From the NCBI GenBank assembly GCA_041663205.1, contig JBAZQZ010000035.1, forward strand, positions 1-9,097: 9,097 bases of DNA, in the 5' to 3' direction. Positions 1 through 5,098 of the stretch are shown in pieces. The notes under the pieces were generated by a model. That model was not told where the DNA came from and did not search any database. It saw only the letters and a program-made list of their open reading frames with translations. Position numbers and translations under genes: made by a program. This DNA is from UM-FILTER-38-24 sp041663205 (GTDB taxonomy: Bacteria > Patescibacteriota > Gracilibacteria > UBA1369 > LOWO2-01-FULL-3). Within the stretch, counting starts at the first letter, position 1. Each line of letters starts with the position of its first letter.

Positions 1-228
1 GACTTCGGCCAGAAGAAGCCTTGTTTCCGTGTTCTCCATGGCTGCGTTCGCCATCAAAAGGTTTTCTGCGATCGCTCGTCTTTCTGCTGCGCTTTGAGGT
101 TGTTCGTTTTTGGCTTCGGGTGGTGCTTTGGTTGTTGAGTCTTGAGGGTTTTCAGGCGTTTGAAAACATAAACGATTTTCTTTGCCAAAAAGATTTATGG
201 CTGAAACGAAAAGATTGAGTTTGTGCAT
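1..228 (-). CDS. Hypothetical protein, 5' end only (runs off the left edge)
   Basis: Reading the minus strand from the ATG at 228-226 gives 76 codons without a stop up to the window edge. The peptide begins MHKLNLFVSAINLFGKENRL. It continues with a Pro/Gln/Glu/Lys-rich stretch (about residues 23-46, e.g. TTKAPPEAKNEQPQ) and then an Ala/Glu-rich, probably helical segment with RRAIAENLLMANAAMENTE. I do not recognise a family. There is no convincing signal peptide: the N-terminus is only mildly hydrophobic. Support for a real gene comes from the open frame to the edge, the sensible amino-acid composition, and a very good promoter at a natural distance upstream (36 bases from predicted transcription start to ATG). 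The + strand frame over the same bases is rich in Phe, Leu and Trp with no such support. The gene is divergent from glnA. Confidence 0.62.
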   Translation of the reverse strand, partial: MHKLNLFVSAINLFGKENRLCFQTPENPQDSTTKAPPEAKNEQPQSAAERRAIAENLLMANAAMENTETRLLLAEV

Positions 229-270
229 GGTTTTTGTTTTTATTTTATTTTATTTTTCTAACAATAGATT

Positions 271-299
271 ATTATACCAGGAATTCGTGCTTGGGACAA
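271..299 (-). promoter_or_regulatory. Extended -10 promoter for the leftmost minus-strand gene
   Basis: On the minus strand there is a perfect TGGTATAAT (279 down to 271), that is a consensus -10 TATAAT with the extended TGn element. A -35-like TTGTCC lies at 299-294 with a 17-base spacer. The predicted start of transcription is near 264. This leaves a leader of about 36 bases, almost only A and T on the + strand (A-rich on the transcript), before the ATG at 228. Confidence 0.6.
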
Positions 300-496
300 G
301 AGGGAAATAGTTGTAGAAAGTTCCGACAGGAAAGGTTTTTCGACCGGGAAGAATGTGATTGTTTGGCGGGAGGGGGCGAGGTTTTTTGCCGTGATGTAAT
401 TTTCGACATACAGTTTTTCGGCTTAAAATAGGGCTTGAAAGCGAGGGGGCTATCCATGTATCAAGGGTGCATGTTTAATATTAATTTTTAAAAAAT
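300..496. other. Divergent intergenic region upstream of glnA
   Basis: Together with 229-299 this separates the leftmost minus-strand gene from glnA. No gene is supported here; the short frames on both strands have no recognisable content. A weak sigma70-like pair for glnA is TTGAAA (435-440) with an 18-base spacer and TATCAA (459-464). The last 30 bases before the ATG are strongly A/T-rich (about 474-496) and hold no Shine-Dalgarno sequence. No riboswitch or nitrogen-regulator operator could be recognised. Confidence 0.35.
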
Positions 497-2008
497 ATGA
501 CAAACGAAATGGCCGGAATTTTTTTGAAAAGGCCCGAGCATTTATTGGATATGACGTATGCGGAAATTGAAGAGAAAAATTTGGAGATGAAAAAGGCCAG
601 GCTTAGCGGGACGCCGAGAAGTGTTTTTAGGGAAAAATTTTTGGATTATTTGAGGGAGGAAAAGGGGATAAAGGCCGTGACGGTGTGTTTTTCCGATTTG
701 GAAGGGAAACTTCACACTTTGGATTATGACAAGAATTTTTTGGTTGAGAGCGAGGACAATCTGACTTTTGACGGGTCGTCCATAAAAGGTTTTACGGCGC
801 AGAGCGAATCGGATTTGAGGCTTAGGGTAGACTTTTCTACGGTTCGGTTCGTGCCGGCGGATCTTTTCGGGAGCGGGAAAGTGCTTGTTTTTGCGAATGT
901 GAAAGACAAGGACGGGACTTCTTACGGGACGGATTTTAGGTCGGCGTTGTATGAGTTTTGCGCGGAGCTTAAAGAAAAAGAGGGGATTACCGTGAATATT
1001 GCGCCGGAGATTGAGGGGTTTTTGTTTAAGGGCGGGAATGCCGAGCAGGAATTTGATGAGGAGAAAGGTTTTGAATTGGCGACGATGAGCGGGTATTTCA
1101 GTTCTCTCCCTCAAGATACTTTGAGGCTTTTTATAGACAAATTCGCGGAGGCGCAGAGGGCGCTTGGTTTTGAAAACGAGAAAGATCATCCGGAGGTCGC
1201 GCCGGCGCAATTTGAATTGAATTATAAATATACGCAGGCTTTGGATAGCGCGGATCAGACGATGCTTTACAAACATTTGGCGAGGCAGGTTGCGAAAACG
1301 ATGGGGCTTACGGCTTCGTTTTTGCCGAAGCCCGTGCAGAATCTAAACGGGAGCGGGATGCATGTGAATATTTCTTTTGAAAAAGACGGGCAAAATATTT
1401 TTTATAAAGAGGGCGGAAAAAATAATCTTTCGGAGGGGGCTTGGAACGGCATTACTTCTTTGCTTTATCATGCGAATGATTTGTGTTTGGTGATGAATCC
1501 GAGCGTGAATTCTTATCGCAGGCTTGATCCGCATTTTGAGGCGCCGAATGAGATAAAAGTTTCGGCGGTGGACAGAGGTTCAATGGTGAGAATTCCCATC
1601 GGGAATGCGAAAAGCGCGAGGATTGAGGTGCGAACTGTTGCGCCGGACGTGAATCCGTATTTGTGTTTTTATGCGCTTATAAAAGCCATTTTTCGTGGGT
1701 TTAATGTGTCTGCGGGAGTTGGTGCGTCTGCCGGAGTTGGTGTGTCCGCGGAGGAAATTAAAAAAATGGAAAAAAGTGTTTATGGTGATGTCAAAAAATT
1801 GCCGGGGGATATTGGAACGGCGATGGAATATTTTGCCGCGAGTGATTTTATTGCGGAAATAATAGGCGAAAATTGTCGTGATAAATATGTCGCTTTGAAG
1901 GGGCGCGTGGCGGTGAGATCACCTCGGGCGCTTGGGACAAAAGTGAAAAAAGAGGAGGTGCTTTTTCACCACGAAATTACAAATCAATTGCTTTGGGCGG
2001 ATTTTTAG
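497..2008 (+). CDS. glnA: Glutamine synthetase, type I
   Basis: Makes glutamine from glutamate, ammonia and ATP in the cytoplasm, normally as a dodecamer. The 503 residues carry all the family signatures in order. These are a beta-grasp domain with FDGSSIKGF (91-99), the metal-binding PEIEGFLF (170-177) and HPEVAPAQFELNYKY (231-245). They are followed by NGSGMHVN with the ATP-site His (284-291), NPSVNSYRRL (334-343), the Arg-flap region DRGSMVRIP (359-367) and RIEVRTVAPDVNPYL (375-389). About 40 residues precede the beta-grasp domain, more than in enterobacterial enzymes. The C-terminal adenylylation motif (NLYDLPP in E. coli) is not recognisable; the matching region reads LPGDIGTAMEYF, so control by adenylylation is unlikely. 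An insert, SAGVGASAGVGVSAEE (405-420), comes from an 18-bp tandem repeat just before that region. The ATG start at 497 has no Shine-Dalgarno site; a second ATG four codons later is possible. The stop is TAG. Function is firm; the role of the extension is unknown. Confidence 0.97.
   Translation: MTNEMAGIFLKRPEHLLDMTYAEIEEKNLEMKKARLSGTPRSVFREKFLDYLREEKGIKAVTVCFSDLEGKLHTLDYDKNFLVESEDNLTFDGSSIKGFTAQSESDLRLRVDFSTVRFVPADLFGSGKVLVFANVKDKDGTSYGTDFRSALYEFCAELKEKEGITVNIAPEIEGFLFKGGNAEQEFDEEKGFELATMSGYFSSLPQDTLRLFIDKFAEAQRALGFENEKDHPEVAPAQFELNYKYTQALDSADQTMLYKHLARQVAKTMGLTASFLPKPVQNLNGSGMHVNISFEKDGQNIFYKEGGKNNLSEGAWNGITSLLYHANDLCLVMNPSVNSYRRLDPHFEAPNEIKVSAVDRGSMVRIPIGNAKSARIEVRTVAPDVNPYLCFYALIKAIFRGFNVSAGVGASAGVGVSAEEIKKMEKSVYGDVKKLPGDIGTAMEYFAASDFIAEIIGENCRDKYVALKGRVAVRSPRALGTKVKKEEVLFHHEITNQLLWADF
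1706..1753 (+). repeat. 18-bp in-frame tandem repeat inside glnA
   Basis: The unit GTGTCTGCGGGAGTTGGT occurs at 1706-1723, again with three changes at 1724-1741, and in part at 1742-1753. It encodes V-S-A-G-V-G, A-S-A-G-V-G, V-S-A-E. It lies between the conserved RIEVR..NPYL helix region and the C-terminal domain, a position that is likely a surface loop. The period is a multiple of three, so copy-number change would keep the frame. Confidence 0.75.
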
Positions 2009-2081
2009 GGGCGGGAGTGGCGGGGGTTGAGGGGTAAGGGTTGTGGGTCGTGGGTTGGTGGCCGTGGGTCGTGTTTTTTTT
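2009..2081 (+). terminator. G-rich tract followed by T8 (possible non-hairpin terminator)
   Basis: Directly after the glnA stop come at least seven runs of three or more G with loops of one to six bases (2009-2053), continuing G-rich to about 2070. Eight T follow at 2074-2081. The tract has almost no C, so a classical stem is not possible, but it fits the pattern of a G-quadruplex on the RNA-like strand. A role in ending transcription is inference from the T8 and the position; a similar arrangement follows the next gene. Confidence 0.35.
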
Positions 2082-2093
2082 AAGGGAGTAGTT

Positions 2094-2099
2094 TATAAT
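2094..2099 (+). promoter_or_regulatory. Consensus -10 box upstream of the FkbM gene
   Basis: A perfect TATAAT stands 44 bases before the ATG at 2144. No TTGACA-like box is visible 16-18 bases upstream; the place is taken by GTG and the T-run of the preceding element. It suggests that the methyltransferase gene has its own promoter and is not only read through from glnA. Confidence 0.4.
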
Positions 2100-2143
2100 G
2101 CTTGGGATAGTTTGTTTATAAGTGTTTTTTATTTGAATGTTTT

Positions 2144-2959
2144 ATGAATAAACATGTGAAAATTTTCGGGAGGGATTTGGAGGTTTTGGTTGAGAGTGAT
2201 GCGGATAATTCCGTGTTTGAGGAGATTTTTTTGGACAGGGATTATGCGATGTGCGATGAGGTGGTGAAGGGGGCGGGGGGGTCTGGTGCGGGAGGGCGTG
2301 GTGGAGCTGGTGAGTTTAGCGGGGGCGTGATTTTGGATATTGGCGCGCATAAGGGGTATTTTTCAATTTATGCGAGTGTTTTGGCGGGTGTTTCTGGGAA
2401 TGTTTCGGGGAATGTTTCGGGCGGGAGAGATGGGGTGGGTGTTGGTGGGGGCGTGAAGATTTTTGCGTATGAGCCGGAGGAGAAAAATTTCGCTGTGTTA
2501 AAGGAAAATTTGAAAATGAATCGTGTGAAAAATGTGTTTGCGAAAAATGTGGCGGTGGGCGGGAAAGACTGTGTGCGAGAGCTTTTTTTGAGTAAGGATT
2601 CGCATAATCATAGTTTTTTTGGAGAGGGGGCCGGGGTGGTGGCGAAAAAAGTGAATTGTGTGAGTTTGGAGAAAATTATTGAAAATCATTTGGCAAAGGA
2701 GGGATGCGGATTTGTGGATCTTGTGAAAATGGATTGCGAGGGCGCGGAGTTTGAGATTTTGGAGGGTTTGGACTCTTATATCGGTTGTGCGGAAATTTTC
2801 AAAAAAATAAAATCTTTTTGTATTGAATATCATGAATTTTCCGAGGGGATGCGGGCGGAAAAATTGGTGAAGATTTTGCGGGGGCGCGGGTACAAAGTGG
2901 AGGTGAAAAAATCGCGTTATGACAGCCGGTTTGGGATGATTTGGGCAAGGCGAGGTTGA
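2144..2959 (+). CDS. FkbM family SAM-dependent methyltransferase
   Basis: A class I methyltransferase of the FkbM type, 271 residues. Characterised members O-methylate sugars or natural products, and in many bacteria such genes sit with surface-glycan genes; the substrate here cannot be told. Motif I is VILDIGAHKGYFS (62-74), which binds SAM. The acidic residue that holds the SAM ribose is probably E110 in FAYEP. The hallmark KMDCEGAEFEIL lies at 195-206, and the C-terminus GMIWARRG is typical of the family. Two Gly-rich inserts break the fold at loops: residues 43-60 (GAGGSGAGG and onward, from G-runs) and 82-102 (VSGNVSGNVSGG, from a 12-bp repeat). The start at 2144 has no Shine-Dalgarno site. 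This is the only gene in the window that ends in TGA. Family assignment is firm. Confidence 0.92.
   Translation: MNKHVKIFGRDLEVLVESDADNSVFEEIFLDRDYAMCDEVVKGAGGSGAGGRGGAGEFSGGVILDIGAHKGYFSIYASVLAGVSGNVSGNVSGGRDGVGVGGGVKIFAYEPEEKNFAVLKENLKMNRVKNVFAKNVAVGGKDCVRELFLSKDSHNHSFFGEGAGVVAKKVNCVSLEKIIENHLAKEGCGFVDLVKMDCEGAEFEILEGLDSYIGCAEIFKKIKSFCIEYHEFSEGMRAEKLVKILRGRGYKVEVKKSRYDSRFGMIWARRG
2390..2425 (+). repeat. 12-bp in-frame tandem repeat inside the FkbM gene
   Basis: Three 12-bp units, GTTTCTGGGAAT, GTTTCGGGGAAT and GTTTCGGGCGGG, encode V-S-G-N, V-S-G-N, V-S-G-G. They fall in the loop between SAM motif I and the next strand (AYEP), a place where FkbM proteins normally have a short connection. 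The next codons continue Gly/Val-rich (GVGVGGG). Confidence 0.75.
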
Positions 2960-2993
2960 GAGGCGGGGCGAGGCGGGTGTGGTAGTTTTTTTT
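2960..2993 (+). terminator. G-rich tract plus T8 after the FkbM gene
   Basis: After the TGA come G-runs of two to four (GAGGCGGGGCGAGGCGGG and then GTGTGG) and eight T at 2986-2993. As after glnA, C is too scarce for a stem, so a normal intrinsic terminator hairpin is absent. The repeated layout (stop codon, G-rich tract, T8) makes a transcription-ending role plausible but unproven. Confidence 0.35.
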
Positions 2994-3046
2994 GAAGAGC
3001 GTCTTTGATTTTATCTTTTTTGTGGTATTGCGTTGTCGCAGGTTTA

Positions 3047-3192
3047 TGTTCTGACTTAACGTTACCGTTAACGGGTGGTTTTTGGGTGTTTTTGGCTTGT
3101 TGATCGCAAGAGTGGGGCGTGGTGGCTCTTGTGGCATGTGTAAGCCAAAAATTGGAGGTGGAAAAATCTAACGCGTGCGTTAAGTCACAACA
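3047..3192. repeat. Nested imperfect palindrome (MITE-like or structured RNA)
   Basis: Three pairs of inverted arms are nested around one centre. The outer arms are TGTTCTGACTTAACG (3047-3061) and 3178-3192, 14 of 15 complementary. The middle arms are TTTTTGGCT (3089-3097) and AGCCAAAAA (3143-3151), perfect. The inner arms are CAAGAG (3107-3112) and CTCTTG (3126-3131), perfect. The gaps between outer and middle arms are 27 and 26 bases, so the symmetry is real rather than scattered. Each side also holds a small palindrome: TTAACG-TTAC-CGTTAA (3056-3071) and TAACGC-GT-GCGTTA (3169-3182). I see no clear target-site duplication and no transposase. It could be a miniature inverted-repeat element, a structured transcript or a binding-site cluster. 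Confidence 0.5.
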
Positions 3193-3232
3193 CAAGGCGG
3201 AGATTTTGCAAGAGTGCGGGTTTTTATGGTAG
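3104..3232 (+). pseudogene. Possible decayed C-terminal fragment of a second FkbM gene
   Basis: The frame from 3104 to the TAG at 3230-3232 has no ATG and follows a TGA at 3101. It includes QKLEVEKS (from 3146), comparable to YKVEVKKS near the end of the intact FkbM protein (residues 250-257), and it ends ECGFLW-stop against RFGMIWARRG. At the DNA level GGAGGTGGAAAAATC (3153-3167) matches GGAGGTGAAAAAATC in the intact gene at all but one base. The remnant carries about 13 extra residues between the two matches, and it overlaps the palindrome, so one of the two readings may be partly chance. Confidence 0.25.
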
Positions 3233-3448
3233 GAAAGGGCTATGCTTCGAGCGGGCGGTGGGTGGCGAGTGGTGGGCGGCGGTGAGGATGGGTCTTGGAG
3301 TGAGTGGTTGGATTGGGGTTGGTGTGGATCTTGGGGATGGCTTTGGCGAGTGGTCGGTGGCGAGTGGTCAGTGGTCAGTGGTCAATGGCGAGTGAGTGGG
3401 TTTTGGTGAGTGCTTCGAGCGAGTGGGCTACTTGGGGCGGCTTGAAGC
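3233..3448 (+). repeat. G/T-rich intergenic tract with GTGGTCA and GGCGAGTGG repeats
   Basis: This part of the 544-base gap holds no supportable gene. GGCGAGTGG appears three times (3264-3272, 3345-3353, 3360-3368), and a further GGCGAGTG lies at 3388-3395. GTGGTCA appears twice in tandem with a third, GTGGTCAATGG, at about 3365-3385. An 11-base direct repeat, TGCTTCGAGCG, lies at 3243-3253 and 3411-3421 and brackets the repeat tract. C is scarce on this strand. The tract looks like slippage-grown low-complexity DNA. Confidence 0.55.
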
Positions 3449-3477
3449 TTGACAGGCGACATTCTTTGTTGTAGTTT
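3449..3477 (+). promoter_or_regulatory. Promoter for the GHKL ATPase gene
   Basis: A perfect -35 box TTGACA (3449-3454) is followed after 17 bases by TAGTTT (3472-3477), a weak -10 with TG directly before it. Predicted transcription start is near 3484, only about 20 bases before the ATG at 3504. The -35 box and its distance from the start codon support the gene as a separate transcription unit. Confidence 0.45.
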
Positions 3478-3503
3478 ATTGCCTTATTATTTTTTTGTTA
3501 TGT

Positions 3504-4985
3504 ATGGAGGATTTGGAAGGGAAAAAATTGGATCCTGAGAAGGCGAAGATGTTTGTTGCGTTTCTTGAAGACGTGGTGAGACATTTTGAGAAGGCCAAAG
3601 CGGACTATGAGCGGTTTTTGGCTGAGAATCCCAAATATACCGAGATTGAGTTTTGGGAAGGGCTTGTTGGGAGGATCGGGGAAGAGAAAAAGGTTTATGA
3701 GGAGATGTGTACTCGTTGTGCTAATACTTTTTGGAATTTTAGGACTGGAGAACTGGAGCTTTATGCTTTTATGAATGTTACCGGAGACGTTTTAAGGGAG
3801 ATGAATTCTTGCAAGGATAGGGAGTCTTTGTTTGATGATGTTTTGGCTTTTACTCCGTGGGCTGACAATGCACATTTTGTACATAATCTTGGTTTTACGC
3901 AATTGGGTGCTTTTTTAAATGAACAGTCTACTTTAGGAAAGGGCGCAGGAGGGGGGTTTGGCGGTTTGAATTATTTTGTCGAAAGAGTGCGTTTTTTGCC
4001 TGATCTTATTGAGCAAACAATTTGTCATTTAAAGTCTGTTATAAATTGTGTTAATGAGTTGGTGAGGAAGGAGGAGGGCGGAGTCGCCGGAGGGGAGGGT
4101 GCGGATGACGGGAAGGTCGTCGGAGGGAAGGTTTCCGGAGGGGAGGTTTCCGGAGGGGAGGTTTCCGGAGGGAAGGTTTCCGGAGTGGATGGTGTGGAAA
4201 AAGAGTCTGTTGGAAAAGAGCATGTGGAAGCCGCTTCTGTTGTTGATGCGTTACGATGTGTTTTTCGGAGTAGGATTTTCTTTGATTTGCTTAATATGCC
4301 CGGAGTGTGCGATGTCGAGGAGCCTGCGCCTACTTTTTCTTATTTTGTCGACAGCGGTATATCTGTGAGAATTACTTATGAAGAATTGGTGGAAATGTGT
4401 TATGTTCTCGTTTCCAATGCTCATAGAGTTATGACGAAGGAAATCAGGGAGGGAAAAAATTCTGACAAAGTTTCTCTTAAGGTTTTTGCGAGGGAAGTTA
4501 AGTTTGAAGGAGAGGATTTTACGGTTATGGAATTTTACAATACCGGCAGTCAGGTTGATTTGAATGCGTTGCAGGCGAAACTTTTGGAGATGAATGAAAG
4601 TGTTTTGGAGGGGGCTTCTCCGGAGATTTTCAAGGTTGTTCGCGCTATCAAGAAAGGGTCGCGTCAGGCTGTGTTGCATGCTTCTCCCGAGGTGCTTGTG
4701 TTGGACGGGCTTACGATGGGTACCGGTGGAACCGGAGTCGGACTTTCCGATATGAGAAGGCATGTTGATGGGAAAAACGGCGTTCTTATGTTGAATAATG
4801 TATATGATGTTGATGTTCCCGATAACAACGGTTTTTGCGTAACTTTGATTTTGCCGAAAGGGAAGGTGATTAATCCCGAAGGTTTAAAAAGATCTTTGAG
4901 GACTCTGAAAGAATTGATGCAGAGCGGGGAGTATGTTTTGAGTGAGCATGTTTCTGAGGTTTCTGCCGTGGAGGCGGAGGGGTAG
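3504..4985 (+). CDS. Soluble GHKL-domain protein, histidine-kinase-like
   Basis: The ATG at 3504 gives 493 residues; a TTG three codons upstream is open but less likely. The C-terminal half shows the boxes of the histidine-kinase ATPase fold. The N-box is YEELVEMCYVLVSNAHRV (about 292-309, with N305). The D-box is EFYNTGSQVD (343-352), where Asn stands for the usual Asp. The G2 box is GTGGTGVGLSDMRRHV (406-421), and a final strand reads GFCVTLILPKG. The N-terminal half is helical and Glu/Lys-rich, with no membrane segment and no signal peptide. In it, VHNLGFTQLGAF (126-137) resembles a histidine-kinase H-box, so H127 is a candidate phosphoacceptor. Between the halves lies a Gly/Val/Ser-rich linker (about 190-233) built by a 15-bp repeat. 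There is no response regulator beside it. It is probably a cytoplasmic sensor kinase or a GHKL regulator of another kind; its signal and partner are unknown. The stop is TAG. Confidence 0.72.
   Translation: MEDLEGKKLDPEKAKMFVAFLEDVVRHFEKAKADYERFLAENPKYTEIEFWEGLVGRIGEEKKVYEEMCTRCANTFWNFRTGELELYAFMNVTGDVLREMNSCKDRESLFDDVLAFTPWADNAHFVHNLGFTQLGAFLNEQSTLGKGAGGGFGGLNYFVERVRFLPDLIEQTICHLKSVINCVNELVRKEEGGVAGGEGADDGKVVGGKVSGGEVSGGEVSGGKVSGVDGVEKESVGKEHVEAASVVDALRCVFRSRIFFDLLNMPGVCDVEEPAPTFSYFVDSGISVRITYEELVEMCYVLVSNAHRVMTKEIREGKNSDKVSLKVFAREVKFEGEDFTVMEFYNTGSQVDLNALQAKLLEMNESVLEGASPEIFKVVRAIKKGSRQAVLHASPEVLVLDGLTMGTGGTGVGLSDMRRHVDGKNGVLMLNNVYDVDVPDNNGFCVTLILPKGKVINPEGLKRSLRTLKELMQSGEYVLSEHVSEVSAVEAEG
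4121..4186 (+). repeat. 15-bp in-frame minisatellite in the GHKL gene
   Basis: Four copies of CGGAGGGAAGGTTTC or CGGAGGGGAGGTTTC lie end to end at 4121-4135, 4136-4150, 4151-4165 and 4166-4180, with a partial fifth copy (4181-4186). Degenerate copies extend upstream to about 4084. The copies differ at only one position (A or G) and encode S-G-G-K-V or S-G-G-E-V units. Near-identity of the copies points to recent expansion. The array joins the putative H-box region to the ATPase domain. Confidence 0.9.
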
Positions 4986-5039
4986 GGTCTTTTCCCCGGA
5001 GCTGTGTGGCGGAGGGGTAGGTCAGAGGTGCGTGTCGGC

Positions 5040-5068
5040 TTGACAAGTTTTTGAAAATTTTGTAAGTT
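5040..5068 (+). promoter_or_regulatory. Promoter for the small basic-protein gene
   Basis: A perfect TTGACA (5040-5045) is followed after 17 bases by TAAGTT (5063-5068) with TG directly in front. The arrangement closely copies the one before the GHKL gene (TTGACA, 15 bases, then TGTAGTTT there and TGTAAGTT here). Predicted transcription start is near 5075, about 24 bases before the ATG. The 113-base gap after the GHKL gene shows no clear hairpin terminator. Confidence 0.45.
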
Positions 5069-5098
5069 GCGGGCTATTAAAATTTAACTTTTATTTAT

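Noticed and set aside
21..218. + strand frame at the left edge
   Set aside because: Phe/Leu/Trp-rich and without a promoter; the minus strand over the same bases is open to the edge with a perfect extended -10 promoter.
542..1276. Long open frame on the minus strand inside glnA
   Set aside because: It is a shadow of the glnA codons, rich in Arg, Lys and Phe with no recognisable domain, and glnA itself is certain.
2799..3195. Minus-strand frames of 90-110 codons over the end of the FkbM gene and the following gap
   Set aside because: Composition is rich in Pro, Thr, Lys and His from complementary G-rich DNA, no promoter was seen, and the frames overlap the FkbM C-terminus and the palindrome.
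2957..3232. Read-through of TGA as Gly (code 25), extending the FkbM protein to the TAG at 3230-3232
   Set aside because: The intact FkbM protein already ends in a typical C-terminus, the extension is low-complexity and hydrophobic, and long genes such as glnA and atpA contain no in-frame TGA, which would be common under code 25.
4109..4186. CRISPR-like array in the 15-bp repeats
   Set aside because: The units are head-to-tail with no spacers, are in frame, and are far shorter than CRISPR repeats.
4251..4763. 170-codon frame on the minus strand inside the GHKL gene
   Set aside because: The + frame shows ordered N, D and G2 boxes; the minus frame has no motif and mirrors those codons.
4986..5039. 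Hairpin terminator after the GHKL gene
   Set aside because: Only a loose CCCC/GGGG pairing with a long loop and no following T-run could be found.
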